Shown: positions 23,719 to 38,700 of the stretch, piece after piece
How positions within the stretch are numbered: position 1 is the stretch's first letter
How the letters are laid out: every line of letters starts with the position of its first letter
Source: Clytia hemisphaerica
Taxonomy: Eukaryota; Cnidaria; Hydrozoa; Leptothecata; Clytiidae
DNA length: 64,000 bases
Assembly (NCBI GenBank): GCA_902728285.1
Contig: CACVBU010000638.1
Span: 248,001 to 312,000 of the forward strand
Direction of reading: 5' to 3'
The notes under the pieces: model-generated
The model's database searches: none
What the model saw: the letters and a program-made list of their open reading frames with translations, nothing else
What the model was told of the DNA's origin: nothing
Translations under genes and position numbers: made by a program

Positions 23719-26700
23719 GGTATGTGAAAATGAAGTCCATAGACACGACAAAGATGAACGATAAAAAGACCAAGAAACGCGCTGATCAATATAAAGAAAT
23801 CACCCAGAAATGGAGAAATGATTTTATCACAGAAATCAATCAAGCTCGAGAAACACGTAGCAAGAAAGGTAGAACTCATCGAATTTCATTATTGTATACC
23901 TTATTGGCCCTTTTTACGTCGGCCCTAATTTAACGCCTGCCCTTTTAACGCTGGCCCTTATTACGCGGCGAGCCTTAAAATAACGCCAATAAGGGCCGGT
24001 GTAAAAAGGGCCGATAAGGTAATATTACATTGCGCCCTGTTACATTGATTTTGGACTATGTATTCTCTCCGGACGTCTGGGGGATACCTAGTCAACTCGC
24101 AAACATTAACTATGATATCGGGGTGTAATGCTTTAAAACTGGTTTGGTCAACTCATTTTTAGTGAAGTTCCTATAAGTTTTCCATGCGTTCATACAGAAA
24201 TTGCATTTCGTTGAAGTAATTTCGCAGTTGAAGCCCAAACTTTTTAGTTTGACGGACGGAGACAGAGATTGCATTTTTTGTTCTTTTTTTTCAGCTTTTC
24301 TATATCAACGTTGCATCACTTACTCGTGCGTACTTCCCGCTGAAGAGATTGCGGACATTATTATCGAAGAGATAGTTCCGGTCATTTGCGGCCAACCACA
24401 GGGTATACCGGTCAATTTTATTTGTCGGAAATTGGGGCATCTCATCTATAACCGTTTCACGTCAAAGTATAAAGGAGAAGCTGGGGTCTCGGAGAAGGTA
24501 AGTACATATAGTTTGTTTTATTAAGTTAACTTCTGATCCGTCGACGCCCTTTTTTGTCTACGTTGTAACATTTGAGTTCCCTTTTTTTTCTTCTACGGGT
24601 GGTCCTCCCAAAATCAACGCGAGAGTAAATAATGAGAGAAATTTGATTTAAATAAATAGTCTTTTCAAAAAATTGAAAAATGCGTTTTTTTATAAAAAAA
24701 ATTAAATTAAAATGTACAACATTTATTTATCTCTAGCGTATGCCGTATTTTAAAACGACGGTAAAAATATACACAATTCATAACAAAAAACAAATTTGAT
24801 CTACTCAAGCTCTCCATCCTGAGTTGATTCAAGGACTTCACTTCTATCGTATGCCGTATAACAACAATAAAAATAATATACACAATTCATGACAAAATAC
24901 TAATTGATTGTCTCCCTTTAAGTATCTCTCGTTAGCCTACTCTAGGTCTCCATCTTGAATTGAGTCAAGGACTTCACGGTCAGAGAGAAAGAGCTATGAC
25001 ATAGTTTACTCTCTCGTGGAATCAGCTATTTTGAATTGTCTCTATGTGAATTTGGGCAAAGTGATTGTCTGGTGACACTACAAGGATGTACTGAAGCTTT
25101 GTGTCTTGAACTTTTGTTTTAACTCAATCCACACTCTTTCATACCATTATCTGACATTTGATAACACTAACAGAGCTCCAGTCGATCATATAAATCTGTG
25201 TTCCGATGATCTTTTGATTCACCCTTCTCTTTTTCAATTGCACCATTTGAACACTCATATTTTCATAACATAATCACTTTTAAGCCATTTTGATGTGCAG
25301 CAATTTCAATCTTCTTTCTCTACAACAATTTGCAAGCTCTTTCAGAACACTGTCCGTTTTCTTTGCTAGGATATTTTCCTTTGTGTTGAAGTAATTAGGG
25401 AGGAACTTGTCTTGACATTGTTTTTCCAACGATTGAAGCATATCAATGTAACATTCACCAATATTCCGCTTGGCCCAATAATCTTTCCCCAAATGTTGTT
25501 TGTCTTCGTTCATCCAAAATAAATGATGCTTTGGAAAGATAAACAAAATATTATGATTATATGAGAATATCTGCAATCTGATTGGTTAAAAATAGTACAA
25601 CATATCTTGTATTTTACATGTATACAAATATGATTTGACAAAAAGATGGCCCTTGCCTAACTTCAATTCACTGTACAAAATATTATGATTATATCAGAGC
25701 TCATGATTACTTGGCGTCCGATTAATGACAGGCAGCCATTTGAAATACAAGACAGACAGGCTTAGGACCATTCAAAGCGGGAAAGTGGAAATACAACTTT
25801 TTGTGACACCGCGGACGGTGTCTGTGGGTTCTTGAACAAAGGAATTGTGCCCTTCTTTCTCTCAGAAGACGTTCCATAAAGGGCTTCTCCCCTTCCTAGA
25901 GTATTCGGCATGGTCTTCGATACTACCAAAAACTTAGACATTACAGATGTAATAGTTCATTATAGGTACTCAAGTGAGCGTGGTAAGATTAATTTTGCTG
26001 TTTGGTGTTAATCTACAGTAGAGTCTCTTGTACCTATGTAACTCAAATGTCTCCTTAACTAAAACAAGTTACTTCGTACCTTCATTTAACAATATCTTAT
26101 AAACCTTACTCTATAAATCGAAATTTTCATAACCCAAACAAACTTGTGTCCCCCTTGCGTGTTCGAGCTATGGAGACTCCACTGTATTAGGAAGAAGTTT
26201 TGCTTTACCAGTACGTGAGTCCTACACCTGCCTGGAAAATGAATTAATTTTTACCTTGAATAAGTAGGTAGAGATTCCTTTCAAACCATGGTCGGATTGC
26301 GATTGCCAGGTCATGAAATCACGCTTCAATATCTTATGACATATTCTCCGACACTCATCAGCGCCATCTATAAACTGCATCAGAGATGTGACTGCTTTGG
26401 AAAAGGAAATATACCAAAAACGTTCGTGTTTTGGCACCAAAATAATACCTGCTTTTTTAATGTTTTCAATTTGTTCTGTTGAAAGGACTTTGCGTGTTTC
26501 TGGTCGAGGCCAACCATAGATTCCAACTGGTATGTTAGTTTCAATGGAAGCTGATAGATCGATGCTGATATCGTGTTTTTCATTTGAACAATGATTTAAA
26601 TGTGTGATGATCATGGTAATGGCTGGTCCCGTTGGAACACACTTTAGTTGGATATCCTCTAAAAAAATATTAATCATTGAGAATAACATAAAGGTGACTA

Positions 26701-29700
26701 CGATCTAAAGGTATATACTTTATATACAGTAATTAAGATTATTATTTAAACTGGAACCCTCAGCCCCTGACCAAAGAAAAGTGATTTGATGCCTCTCCAC
26801 CCAATTTTAAGTGAATCAAGAATGAACAAGGAAAATGTATTGCCTTCTGGAAGATATCATCAGAATAAGGACCTTCGAATCGTTTTCAGCCGGGGCGACA
26901 AAACCTAAATTTTGTACCTTGTGTATTTTCTTATCTGATGATCAAATACGAAATGGATTATGGAATTTCGTTATAAAAAGTTTGGCCACTTACTTCTACC
27001 ATTTAACGCGTTGAGAATTTTCTTATACAAATCCTGCTGTACCCATCTAGGTATGAGCTCTTTGTTATGAGAAAGTCTCGTCAAATTGTGAGCTGCAATG
27101 TTTGAATGTTCAGGAGTACAATATCCATTTGGTATGTCAATTCCATCATTATCAATATCGTTCCAAACTTTGACCATTCCGATATGCTTATCCAATGGCT
27201 GGAAAGCATGCTAGATATGGAGAATGTATAGAAAATCTTTACAGAGAGAAGAAGACTTGGTATAGGATTCCTAACTGAGAATTTATATGGATTTCAAACA
27301 CATAAATTGATGAAAAATTAGTTTGAAAACATATGCTATACTATTTATTAACTGTGTTAAAATGTAATAGATAAACACCGCCTAAAGCTATCGTATAACA
27401 CGAATTAAAAGTGAGAGTAGTACACTTACTTTAGCTAAATCATAACTGACAGTTTTCCCATGATGTTTGAAACTGTGAAACTTTTGTTTGAGAACGATAT
27501 TAAAATCAAACTCATCAGCTTTGACGATCTTCGTTTGAGTCGATGTGCTTCCAGCTGGTTGGATCGTTGCAGAATATATTTCTCCATACTGCTGTTTGGT
27601 AACATCTGCCATTATCTTATTGAGTAAATTCAAGACCAGAACACGAGATTTTCGACGGTCTGTCCGTGTGACTACAACCTTTTCCATGTAGTACGCTTCT
27701 TCCAGGTACAGTTGTAGTTTTTCGTTGAGTGACTCTGGAGCCAGTGGTGGGGGTCTGTGGATTGCATTATCACAATGATTTTCAAGTGAATTGATAGTAT
27801 GGAATTCGTCAGCGCATGTCAAGCAAGGATAGAATTGATATAACATCAGATGGCTTTTGAGAATATTTTTGTCACGATACCAGTTGTCGCAATATGGGCA
27901 TTTGAAAGCCATACCTCTATATTCTTTGAAAGAGAAAAGTAGATACGGTATCAGAAAGGAAGTTATATTTAAGGAGTGACGGACGGGGATGGTCTCAGAG
28001 GTCTAAGCCACTAGCGCCATTAAATTACATTAAATTACACTTTGTCACCCTCGCAATACAAACTATTTTATCGCGACACCATGGCATGAACCCCCCCCCC
28101 CAGCCCGCAGGGGGGGGCTACAACCAAAATTTTTCTGAAAAAGGCTGGGGGATTTTTTTTTTAATTTCAGGGTGTACCTATGATCTCTAGGGGTACCTAA
28201 CTTTTATACAGTAAGGTCTGGGGGCTGGGGAACTAAATTTTATATCTTGCTTTTATCTAACTATCATTATTCTTTTTAATTATAAAAATATACAATTTTT
28301 TCATTTCTTGACATATACTCAAGTCACAGGGAATAACAATCACAGGGGGTACCTACTAACGTCTGTTGTTTGGGGGTACCTAAAATTCAGGGGGCACCTA
28401 TTTTCTTAGGGGTACCTAAACCCCTGGTCCATGCCATGGACACTCATTAGGCTATTAGAACGGCTTGGGTGTATCCCCGTTGTCCAATTTGGCAAATTTT
28501 CACTACCACACACACCATAGCGTCAGTCCAAAAACTTTCTTATTCAAGAATGGTGGTACCCGATCTGCACTTGGTTCAGGTCCGGGCTATTGCGAGCGAA
28601 GATAAATTCACTAGTCAACTGAATGACAATACTGAGTGTGAATAAAGCCCTGACCACCTTGATAACGGTCAATTCTTAACACACTTCCCTATCATGTCTC
28701 AAATGCTAAACATTATTGAGATTATAGTACGGTTACTTAACGTGAACGGAAATGCAAAAACTTACTTTTCTTGTGGTTCTTCTGTTTGTCTTCTTCTATT
28801 TGTTTCTCTTTTTTTTCTGTGTACAGTGTTGTTAATCGTTGAACGTTTGTTGATTGGTATTGCTCTGTCTTCTCTTGTTCTTACTCCCGTGTTTTCTGAT
28901 TTTTTTTCCCCTTTTATAGCGATTTTATCGATGATGTAATATTTTATATCATTGTGGCGTGTATTTTATTTGGTTGGTACATGTAAGAATTTCATAGATT
29001 TTCCCCTTTGAAATATGTCCTGGAATTCCCTTTTCAGGGAGGTTTTTGCGGGAATTTTCAAACAGCCTCGCTGGTTTGCTGGTATAATCGAAAGAAATAT
29101 CTTTTATAGGCATAATCGTTTTCCACAACCCGTTAGATTAGAAACTTAAAAAAGTCCATTGGCTTTAAGTATGTATTCTCTTTTGCTACAAAATGGAAAC
29201 CATTTTAGTACTGTCAGACTCATTTCCTTTAGCGTGGTTTCCATATGGTATCAAAAAAGTTTCATGCATTCTATTTATTTTCCTCAACAATAAAAGACAT
29301 AACTGTTTTAAGCAAATCAAAATATAGTCGAATCGATTCCATCTCTGTGCGAGCTCAATTCAAGACGTTCAAAAATCAATAAGACATTTACACGAATCAA
29401 TATATTATTAAAACCAAGGGTAAAGTGTGACATGTTCTTATGAATAAAAAGTAGAAAAAAGCTATAAATGGCTTCATCTCAAATTACCAAGTATTGCACT
29501 GTTATTGTAATCGGGAAATACCAGAACAGCAGGCAAGGGGATTATGAAATGGAAGGGGATAGTCTAGTATTGAAATAGGTTATAGGTTGAATATAATTGT
29601 GTTGTGGTCAAACATTAATTACCCATACTTGAAAGACAAATATACAAATCTAGCAGTATTTTAATCAGTTTCAGGTCAGACAGGGGATCTATAAAGTGTA

Positions 29701-32700
29701 AATTGAGATTAAAATGACACGAAACAACCTTAGAAAATTCCCCTAAAACATTAAACTTGTTAGACCTACCTGGAGGTCCTATAAATCAACCTATGTTCAG
29801 CCGTCTGTCCAACCGTCCGTCCGTCTTTTAGTAGCTTTTCTCGGGATTCCCACAATGTTGCAAAATGGTGGTACCTAAACATACTTATTAACAATCCCTT
29901 AAATATGAAAAGTCCGTTTTTTTCAGGAAGACTGTTTTTCCGATCGAAAATTCTCGAAATATGCCAGAAATCACCGTTTTGCGTATTTTCATCTTTGTCG
30001 TTTTTTCGCGCGAACACATCAATGATAGCAAGGCAAAGTATTTAGCGTTTTTGATTTTGAAATTGAATAATTCTTGTTTTCGGAGCTATTTCAAAATCAA
30101 CGGAACGGCCGATTATAGCCGGATAGATTTCTTGAATTCCTCGAGTTTCACTTGACTTTTTTTATTAATTTTTCTCTGCTAATGTAAACTACAATACCTT
30201 AACCTTTAGGCACCGCTGTTTTTTAAAACTGTACGCGCTGCTGCCGCTGTTATTTTCAGGAAAATGGACGGTTTACGGAAAAGGTCATAAAATCTGAACC
30301 GTACAAATTCAAGTAAAAAGTCAACCCATTTAGAAAAGCTAAGGATCTATTTTTTCAGATAATACCAAAAATACGCCTCATCACCCTTTTAAACCTGCCT
30401 CAAATCAAAACAGTAAAAATTCCATGTTTACGATTTTTTCACTTTTTTTCTTTTTTTTGACAAATTGAATGAAAAAAGTGAGTACAAGGTAAAGATTGGT
30501 CCCAGAAAAATTATTTTGTTTTAGTTTATGTTATAAGCCACTATTATTGTGTGAAATTTCAGGGCTGAAGAAGCTCATTTCATCTCAGAATCTAAGTTTC
30601 GGTGAAGCACACTTTTCCACCAAAATCGACACTCTGGCCACAACAGGTAAATTAAGTGGTCCCGTTGCTCTAAAATTGGCCCTGCACTTACCCTAAGCCT
30701 GTAAAATTACTACCATAATCATAACTGACTCTCTATCATGTAAATTCAAGCAATAAAACACCAGAATAGTGGAAAAACTGAGGCAAAACAGCCCTGAGTT
30801 GTTGGAGCTAGAGATAGGCATGTATGTCAGGAAATACCCCCTAAAACCCCTTCAAACCACATAGAAACTGCCAATAAAGGTTCTCTATCTCATATAATGA
30901 TATTTATATGCTGAAACCAAGAAAAAAACAGACATAAACATGACTTTTCAGTCCAAAAATCCATCAAACACCCTCTGTCCACCACTAAAACGATGTTTTG
31001 TTGACATTTGAAAAATACACCGACATTGAGTTCCGATATCTCGAGATGTATAAAAGCAGGACCCGTAAAATTTTGAATGAATGAACCTTCACCCCTATCC
31101 TGTCTGCTAAATTTTACAGAGTAGAAAAATTCAAACTGGTCTTTATTTTATTAAACTTTGAAAGGACCCCAGTATCAAAACGTACGTGGTACGTCTCTCG
31201 GCCTGTATATATGACGTACGTGGTACGTCTCTCGGCTTCTAAAGGTTAAATGTGACTTAGTTCAATCTTTGAAAATCATAAATCTCGGAATTTTCTCAAG
31301 AACTTTTCCACGCATTTTCCTGATTTTTTTACTCAAAAATGCATATTAGCATGCCTGGTATTTGTTTGAGTCCGAATTTTCACGATTATCCGAAAATTCC
31401 TAAAATAAGCTGGAAATGTATTTGCGTTTGTATAAAAAAGGACAAGTTAATGGCAGATATTTCCCTTTTATTGATCGTAGGTGCAACGAATTATGGAGGA
31501 ATACACAAGCTCTGAAGAATGGATCGACAAGAGTTTATTACCGAGACAAAAATGGAAAGAAATCAGCCTTTCGCTACCTTACCTTGCTTCCGAACAAGCT
31601 TTACCCAACGTATGGCCTACCAAGCTTCGAGCAATGGTAAGAGAACTTAATCACAACATTCTGAATACATTTGTTTCAAATAAGACAAGAAGCCGAAGCG
31701 GCATGAAGGCCCAGCGACATAGCAATAGTCGAATGTTTGTTCAAAATGCCTACACTTCGTACCAGAAGTCGAAGTACAATTGATTATTGATTATTTGTAC
31801 TTATTATTACAAGGCGCCGTTTCTTCTAAAATAAACTTGAATTGAAAAAGTGCTGCTTCTTCAAAAACGGCAATACTGCACCATGTGCAACAACATGCTA
31901 ATGAAAGGTCCGATGCTATTGTTTGAATATTTGTACGTATTTCAAAATAATTCTAGATCCTCGTCAGGGTGAAAGCTACCTAAATGTCTCTTTAAATAGA
32001 ATAGAATTAGAACTAGAACTAGTATCTTGAAATTACTTTCCATCAATTTTTCATGAATTTTGGAACCTTCGAACAGGTGAATATTTTGAACGCCAACAGG
32101 CGATTACACAGGTTTTCAGAAGAATGGTATTATCAAAAGAATGGTGTGGTGTTCGTAATGTTTTACTCTGATATATTATGTAAGCTTCTTTTTCTTTTTA
32201 GGCATCCAGTGTGCTTCTAGATATCCTGAAGAAGGTCGCTGAAATCGACACCAAAATGTTCGTCAAATCAAATTTCACAAAAATCGAACAAGCGCTCAGT
32301 CACCATCATGAGCTAAGTGGTGGTCCTAACCGTATTGGTGTGCTGAAATTCCACCCTGTGGTCGGTCGGCTGTTCAAGAGTTATCTGTCCCAGATGGGTG
32401 AACTATCCTTTGAAAGCAACAAACTACCAATGCTCATCCCACCCAGACCATGGACAAATCCAACATCTGGAGCATATATGCTGCTACATTGTAAGGTTTT
32501 TTTTAAAATTCTGTTAGTTAAGAAGTTATCCACCCCCATTTGATCAAGTAAGGCTGTGAAAAAAATGGTATAGAGAGGAAATATGACTTAGTAATCCAGG
32601 TACATGCTAGGTACCAAAAGCTCTTTTGAGTGGGGGTACTAGCTTTGCGAAGTTACCGGTATGGTTCAAAAATCGACCCTGCAAGAGACTGAATTTTGCC

Positions 32701-35700
32701 CCATTCTTGACGTTTTTACCAGCTTGGGATCGCCTTTTTTTCCGAATTGTCAAACAAAATTATGGTCATGTAAGGTAGTCGACTTTCAATATTCATAATT
32801 TTTGGATCCATTAGAGACTCAATCATTGTTGTACCACTGAGAAACTTTCGAGAGTGTAAAAAAGGGACCCTTGTTGCTCGAGGGTGTAAAAAAGGGGCCC
32901 TTGTTGCTCGCACATACCCAACCCCTATTTTGTATTTTCTTAACTTTCTCCCCGCACATGATCGCTATGCATAAACTAGTGCAGTGAACGTGACCTTTTT
33001 GTATGACCTCCCACCGCCCACATTATAACTGGATAGTGAACTGAGTTGTTTTTCGCGAACTAGATTACCTTTAATATAGACGGGGATGAAGGATCATTAA
33101 CTATATTATTGGTTTTCCTGCGATAGGATGGTCTTATATTCAAGCTGAATGATATACAAAGATGTGTAATAAAATAAAAGTCAATTTTCATCATAAACAG
33201 CGTAAACCTCGACACAATGCCGTCCTGCACTTTTATCCTCATTGATATTCAGTAAATCTTGACCCCACCAGATTCGTATCTCCTCATCTTTTCGAACCAC
33301 TATTTGTGTTTTGGGTAACACCTTGTACAATGTCATACGATAGAACTTCTGTCCATTACGATGATTGATAAAGTAGTAGCCATCATCGCGTAGCTTGAAG
33401 AATGGGAAAAGGATTGAGTTGTCTTGTCGTGTGACCACAGTCCCAACGTAAGTGCTGAGTACGCTATCAGTTATGAAGCATCCCCAATCGCTTTTATATT
33501 CCGGTTTACTTTTATCACATGTGACGTAACCACTCTTATGGACCAATGTGATTTGTTGGATTTTCCCTGCTCGCTTCATGTTGAATTTGCCGTAGTTGTC
33601 TTCTTTTGTGCCGTAACACGTCTCACCTTGGTATTCTAAACAGCCTGCAGGGTTGTTTGATGAAGGATAGTCGCACCATCCTTTGCTTTCAACGTATTTG
33701 AGGTTAAGGGGGCATTGAAAGATGAATGTTTTGCCGTGTGCGCATTTGACGAACTCGTTGCAACTGTCCGGCATTGCTAAGGGTGTGTCCGTTTCGTAGA
33801 TTCCCCGGTCTTCACAGATAGTGTTTCGGTTGTATCTTTTGACTACGAAGATTGGACATAAATATTAGATAAAGTCTGGATTCTTTCTCGGCCAAGTGGT
33901 TATTAGAAAATATTCCTTTCATTTACTGATAGGGCATTCTAAATCTAATAATAAAATTACGATGGACTTTCGTAATTTGCATTTAAGCATTATATACAGG
34001 TACGAGCCGGGAAGTATCTTATCCATTTGGTGGACTAATTTTCTTGGGGTTTTTCTTGTTCCTTATGGTAATAAGAATATTTTAAGCTTCTGGGCCACCT
34101 GGATTTCTCACCTGGGTATCCATAATGGCGGATTTTTGGTCATGTGACCCCTGTAGGCAAAACTGAAAATTCTTCCAACCCAAATATAGGCATATCATAT
34201 ATCAATCGATCGGAAATTTGATACTGATTAATTTTGAGATACAAAGTTGGGTCTGAAAACTTTCCTATCTCGAGATATAAATCACTTTCGTTTTCTCAGG
34301 TTTGGCTGCAGTTGTAGGCGGGCTTTCATGGAGTGAGGCAATTCTTTTAGTCATATCTCAAGAAATATGCTTTTAAACATATCAAAACTTTATGTGCTCC
34401 TGGAAAAGGCATTACAAATTGTTTGTGAAAATTTTCAAAAATTTTGCAGTAAAAATGTGTATTTTACAGACCAGAGTACAATTTTCTTACCGTCGAAAAA
34501 AGATCTTTTTCTCTCAAAATTGGTCTTTTTGTCTGAAATGAATTAGTGAAATGATGCTTAATAAGATTCTTTATATTATACTCAGAGAGGTGACTGGGGA
34601 ATATATAAGGGCTAAATGTGTCTGGTCAGCACTTTATAAGCATGTTTTTTTGGTAAGATTAGATCCAAAAAACGGCGAAACTTCCAAGCTATTACTCAAA
34701 TATTTGACAAAGTCTCTCATTGTATCTCGACATTAAACAAAGTTGAACCTTATTCTTTAGTTTGACACTTGCAAAGAATCAAGAATACATGTAAATCGCT
34801 GTGTGTATTTTACAGACCAGAATTAAGTGCTTCTAGGTGGTTATATTGCCCTAAAATGTTTAGACTTACCACGGATAAACCCGAGCTGGAGAATTTTACT
34901 GAGTAAATTAAAGTAAGATCCTCTAATTCCTATATCTTTATTATTCATGCATGAAACGAGAAATCTGTGTAGCCTGTCTTTGAGACTTCGAGAAGTGCTT
35001 AGAAGTTCCAGAACTGCGTAGCTACATAAGCATAAAATTTTGATGAAATTAGACTGGCTTTGAGACCACTAAGCCTGGATAGCTTTGTATGCACCAGACG
35101 TCAGACTTTGAATTATTTTCCTAAAAAAGAACAAAGCCCCAAAGTTTTTATTTCTTGCAAGCTTGCTAGACACTAGCACAGATATGTCGCACAGTCAATG
35201 AACTGTCCACCCTACGACCATCACATGGTATGGGTTGGTCCTAGCAAAGTAGCTTTTACTTCATTAAGTGAAACACAGCACCGAGTTGGAGTTAGTCCTG
35301 ATCTCCTAGACGACGGTCAATACTTGGTACACTACTGCGCCTTCACATGAGACAAAATAAATGACATAAAGGAAACAATTATAAGAAATCTACCTACAAA
35401 AGACCAATTAAATACAAAGTATTAATTGTAAGAACATCAAACAGTTACACAAAAGTACAAACATAAAATCAATGCCAAAACGGCATTAACACATAACTGG
35501 ACGTCTATCTTCCATTGTGTCTTTGAAGCGAGCTTCGTTGCCGCCTGTATTTTAAAATTGCTATAAAAAATCCGTTGATATTCCGTCACAATGCTATTTT
35601 TTGAATTACTTAGGTAAAATGATTGATAGATAGCTTGATAGTTTGAAAATCTATATATTAATGCTAAAACGTGTGTGTTTACAACGTTATATAAAAAGTT

Positions 35701-38700
35701 TTCGAAAGCTCTACAAAGCCTCCTCTTCATGGCGTTGAACTTTTTTCTCCTTTCTTTTATAAAATCAAAATCTTATCATCAATCAGCAGCTATCTTTCTT
35801 CCGTCGGGTTTTTTTTAGATGTATAGTGATTTGCTGGATTGGGACACGCAGCGTGCGACGCTGCGCATACGGCTAGCTACTCTCAAGTCACAAATAATTA
35901 TTTTCAATTTTTTTTATAAGCTGAAATGGAGAATTTCAACTGCGTTTATACTTTTGAATAACTTTTGTCATTCCAATAGCATACCGTAGCGAATCTAAAA
36001 ATAGACATTGATTTTTCTGTTTGACCAAAATTCAATCCCGTCAACCTTTGCGTCAATTATGCTTGCACGCAAATTACACTCAATTACAAAGAAAAAGTTA
36101 TAAACTTCACGACTTTTGAATTAAAACAAAAAAGGATTGTGGGATTGAATTTCGGTCAAATGAGAGGGACAAGCTGGAGTTTTTACAAGCTCTTATTTGA
36201 TTTGGTTGGTCGTTAAGATGTAATAAAAGAATCTTATTACTTTTTCTAAAGAAAGCGTCATCTCTGTCACTTTAAATGACCAATTAGTGAAGTATCTTGT
36301 AAAAAATCCAAGGCATCTCAAATGAGAGAAGTAATAATCGTGACGTTTGCACGACGACGCGCTATTAGTTTTTTTATTGACTTGAAAAAAAAAAGTATGC
36401 CAAAGTTGTGAGCCTGTGTCATAAGAATATCATAATTTGAATCCTATACTCTCAATCCTATATACTCGATATTATTTCATCGGAGTTTTGAAAAATGACG
36501 ATGATTTCGCATCTGTTTATCTTTGTTATGATATAGATAAAAGACTGGAGAAGAGTAGAACAACAGAGACTTTGTGTAAGTTTTGACGTTGTTGGCAAGG
36601 TATTCCCAAGGTAGATCATCAAAACCTATTGTTTCATTTTATGTTTTAACGAGGCAGCAACGAAGCTAGCAGTGCTTACGAAGGAGAAGGATGTCCAGTC
36701 GTTCTGACAAAGCCACAGAGACCAGATGATTCTAAAACTTTAAAACCTCATGGGGGAAAAGGAAAATGGGACCACCATCAGCAAGCCATGTCCGAAATAA
36801 ATAAGAATTTTAAAATCAAGATTTCTTAATATTATACTTAGATTTTTGTAAGAAAACGGGGATATTTTGGACATGTAGCTTAAAGCATTATTTTATATGG
36901 CAATAACTTCTTTAAAGCGCTTTAAGTTAAAATTCATACAGTCTGACTTCTTCAACTAGCTGAAGGCGTTGTGTTGCATTCATGTAGTTAAAGTGGATAT
37001 ACAATGATGCATTGGACCATTATACGCCTCTTATAATTGTAACAGTAACCAGAATAGCCCCAAGCAGGTTCACAAATATGGCTCCATCACTAGGCTTCCT
37101 ACAATGGCATAGGATTATCGCCTCTCGAAGCCATATTATGCCAACGTTTTTTGGCCCTACAGACAACACAGATTCTAATCCCTCTAAATCTCGTTTCATG
37201 CATGAACAATAAAGATAAAGGAATTGGAGAATTTTGACGGATTAACTCAGTAAATTCTCAAGTTCGGGTATTTCTGTAGTAATCCAAAGCGTTTTAGAAC
37301 AAGACAAGCTCCTAGAAGCACTTAAATCTGGTCTGTAAAATACACACTGTAACGATTTACATTATTCATAATTCTTTGCATTAGTCAATCTAAAGAACAG
37401 AAGGTTCTCGTTTAATGTTGAGATGCAATGAGAGAATTTTTCATTAATTATTTGGAAATTTCACCGTTTTCGGGATCATGTCTTACCGTAAATCATACTT
37501 ATAAAGTGCTGACCGGATACATTTAGCCCTTACTTGTTGCTAAGTACCCCTCTGAGTGAGATTACGAAGAAGTGATTGGTTCTAAACCCTATTGGGAAAC
37601 ATTTCGCTCATTCATTTCAGACAAAAAAGGCCAACTTTAAGAGAAAACGATCTATTTTCGACGGTAAGGAAATTGTACTCTGGTCTGTAAAATACACATT
37701 TTTACTGCAAACTTATTGAAAATTTGCACAAACAATTTTTAATGCCTTTTCTAGGAGCACATATTAAGTTTTGATATGTTTAAAAGCATATTTCTTGAGA
37801 TATGACTAAAAGAATTGCCTCACTCCATGAAAGCCCGCCTACAACTGCAGCCAAACCTGAGAAAACGAAAGTGATTTATATCTCGAGATAGGAAAGTTTT
37901 CAGACCCAACTCAAAATAATCAGTATCAAATTTCCGATCGATTGATATATAATATGCCTATATTTGGGTTGGAAGAATTTTCAGTTTTGCCTACGGGGGT
38001 CACATGACCAAAAACCCGCCATTATGGATACCCAGATGAGAAATCCAGGTGGCCCAGAAGCTTAAAATATTCTTATTACCATAAGGAACAAGAAAAACCC
38101 CAAGAAAGTTAGTCCACCAAATGGATAAGATACTTCCCGGCTCGTACCTGTTTATTATAGTACAAGACTTGCTGTTATATATAATTCTGCTTACTCTATC
38201 CGATGGTATTAATCATTTTCGTTTAATTTAACTTTGAAAAATTGTCAATTTATTGAGCTTTGTTTATGACGTCAGTTTTTTGGGCATTAAAAATGTTGCC
38301 AGGCCCAATCCGCGGGCTCCCTCTCAAAATAGTTTCGAAATCCCATCTACTTTCAAAACCAATCACATGCGGTTGCATCCCACGAATAATGCTATGGATC
38401 CTTAAAGTTGCCCCCCCCCCAACAATTAGAGTATTTGATGCAAATCAAAATTTAACGTAAATCGAAGGAAAAAGAAACTTACATTGTGGCTCAGGGAGCT
38501 GTGCATTGTTATAGCCTGTAAAAATGAAAAAGAAAAAAGGGATTATCAAAAATCATCTTTCATGTGACGATGTTATCTTGAAACCTCTTTTTTACAATTT
38601 TCGTGCATTGAACATTTACTTGAAAAACAATTTCGTTTGTCTTGAAGGGACGAGGGGACTTCTTTTACGTAGATTTTTAAGTGACGGGACATGAGAAGGT

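Noticed and set aside
24736..24985. Possible CRISPR-like or regulatory repeat array
   Set aside because: Only two diverged adjacent copies in an intron; a simple tandem duplication explains it.
28694..28939. Hydrophobic 81-codon ORF
   Set aside because: T-rich intron sequence yields Leu/Phe codons by composition; no start context, partner exon or family.
33885..33900. Box A-like CGGCCAAGTGGTTAT, possible second SINE
   Set aside because: No box B within the next 60 bases and no tail.
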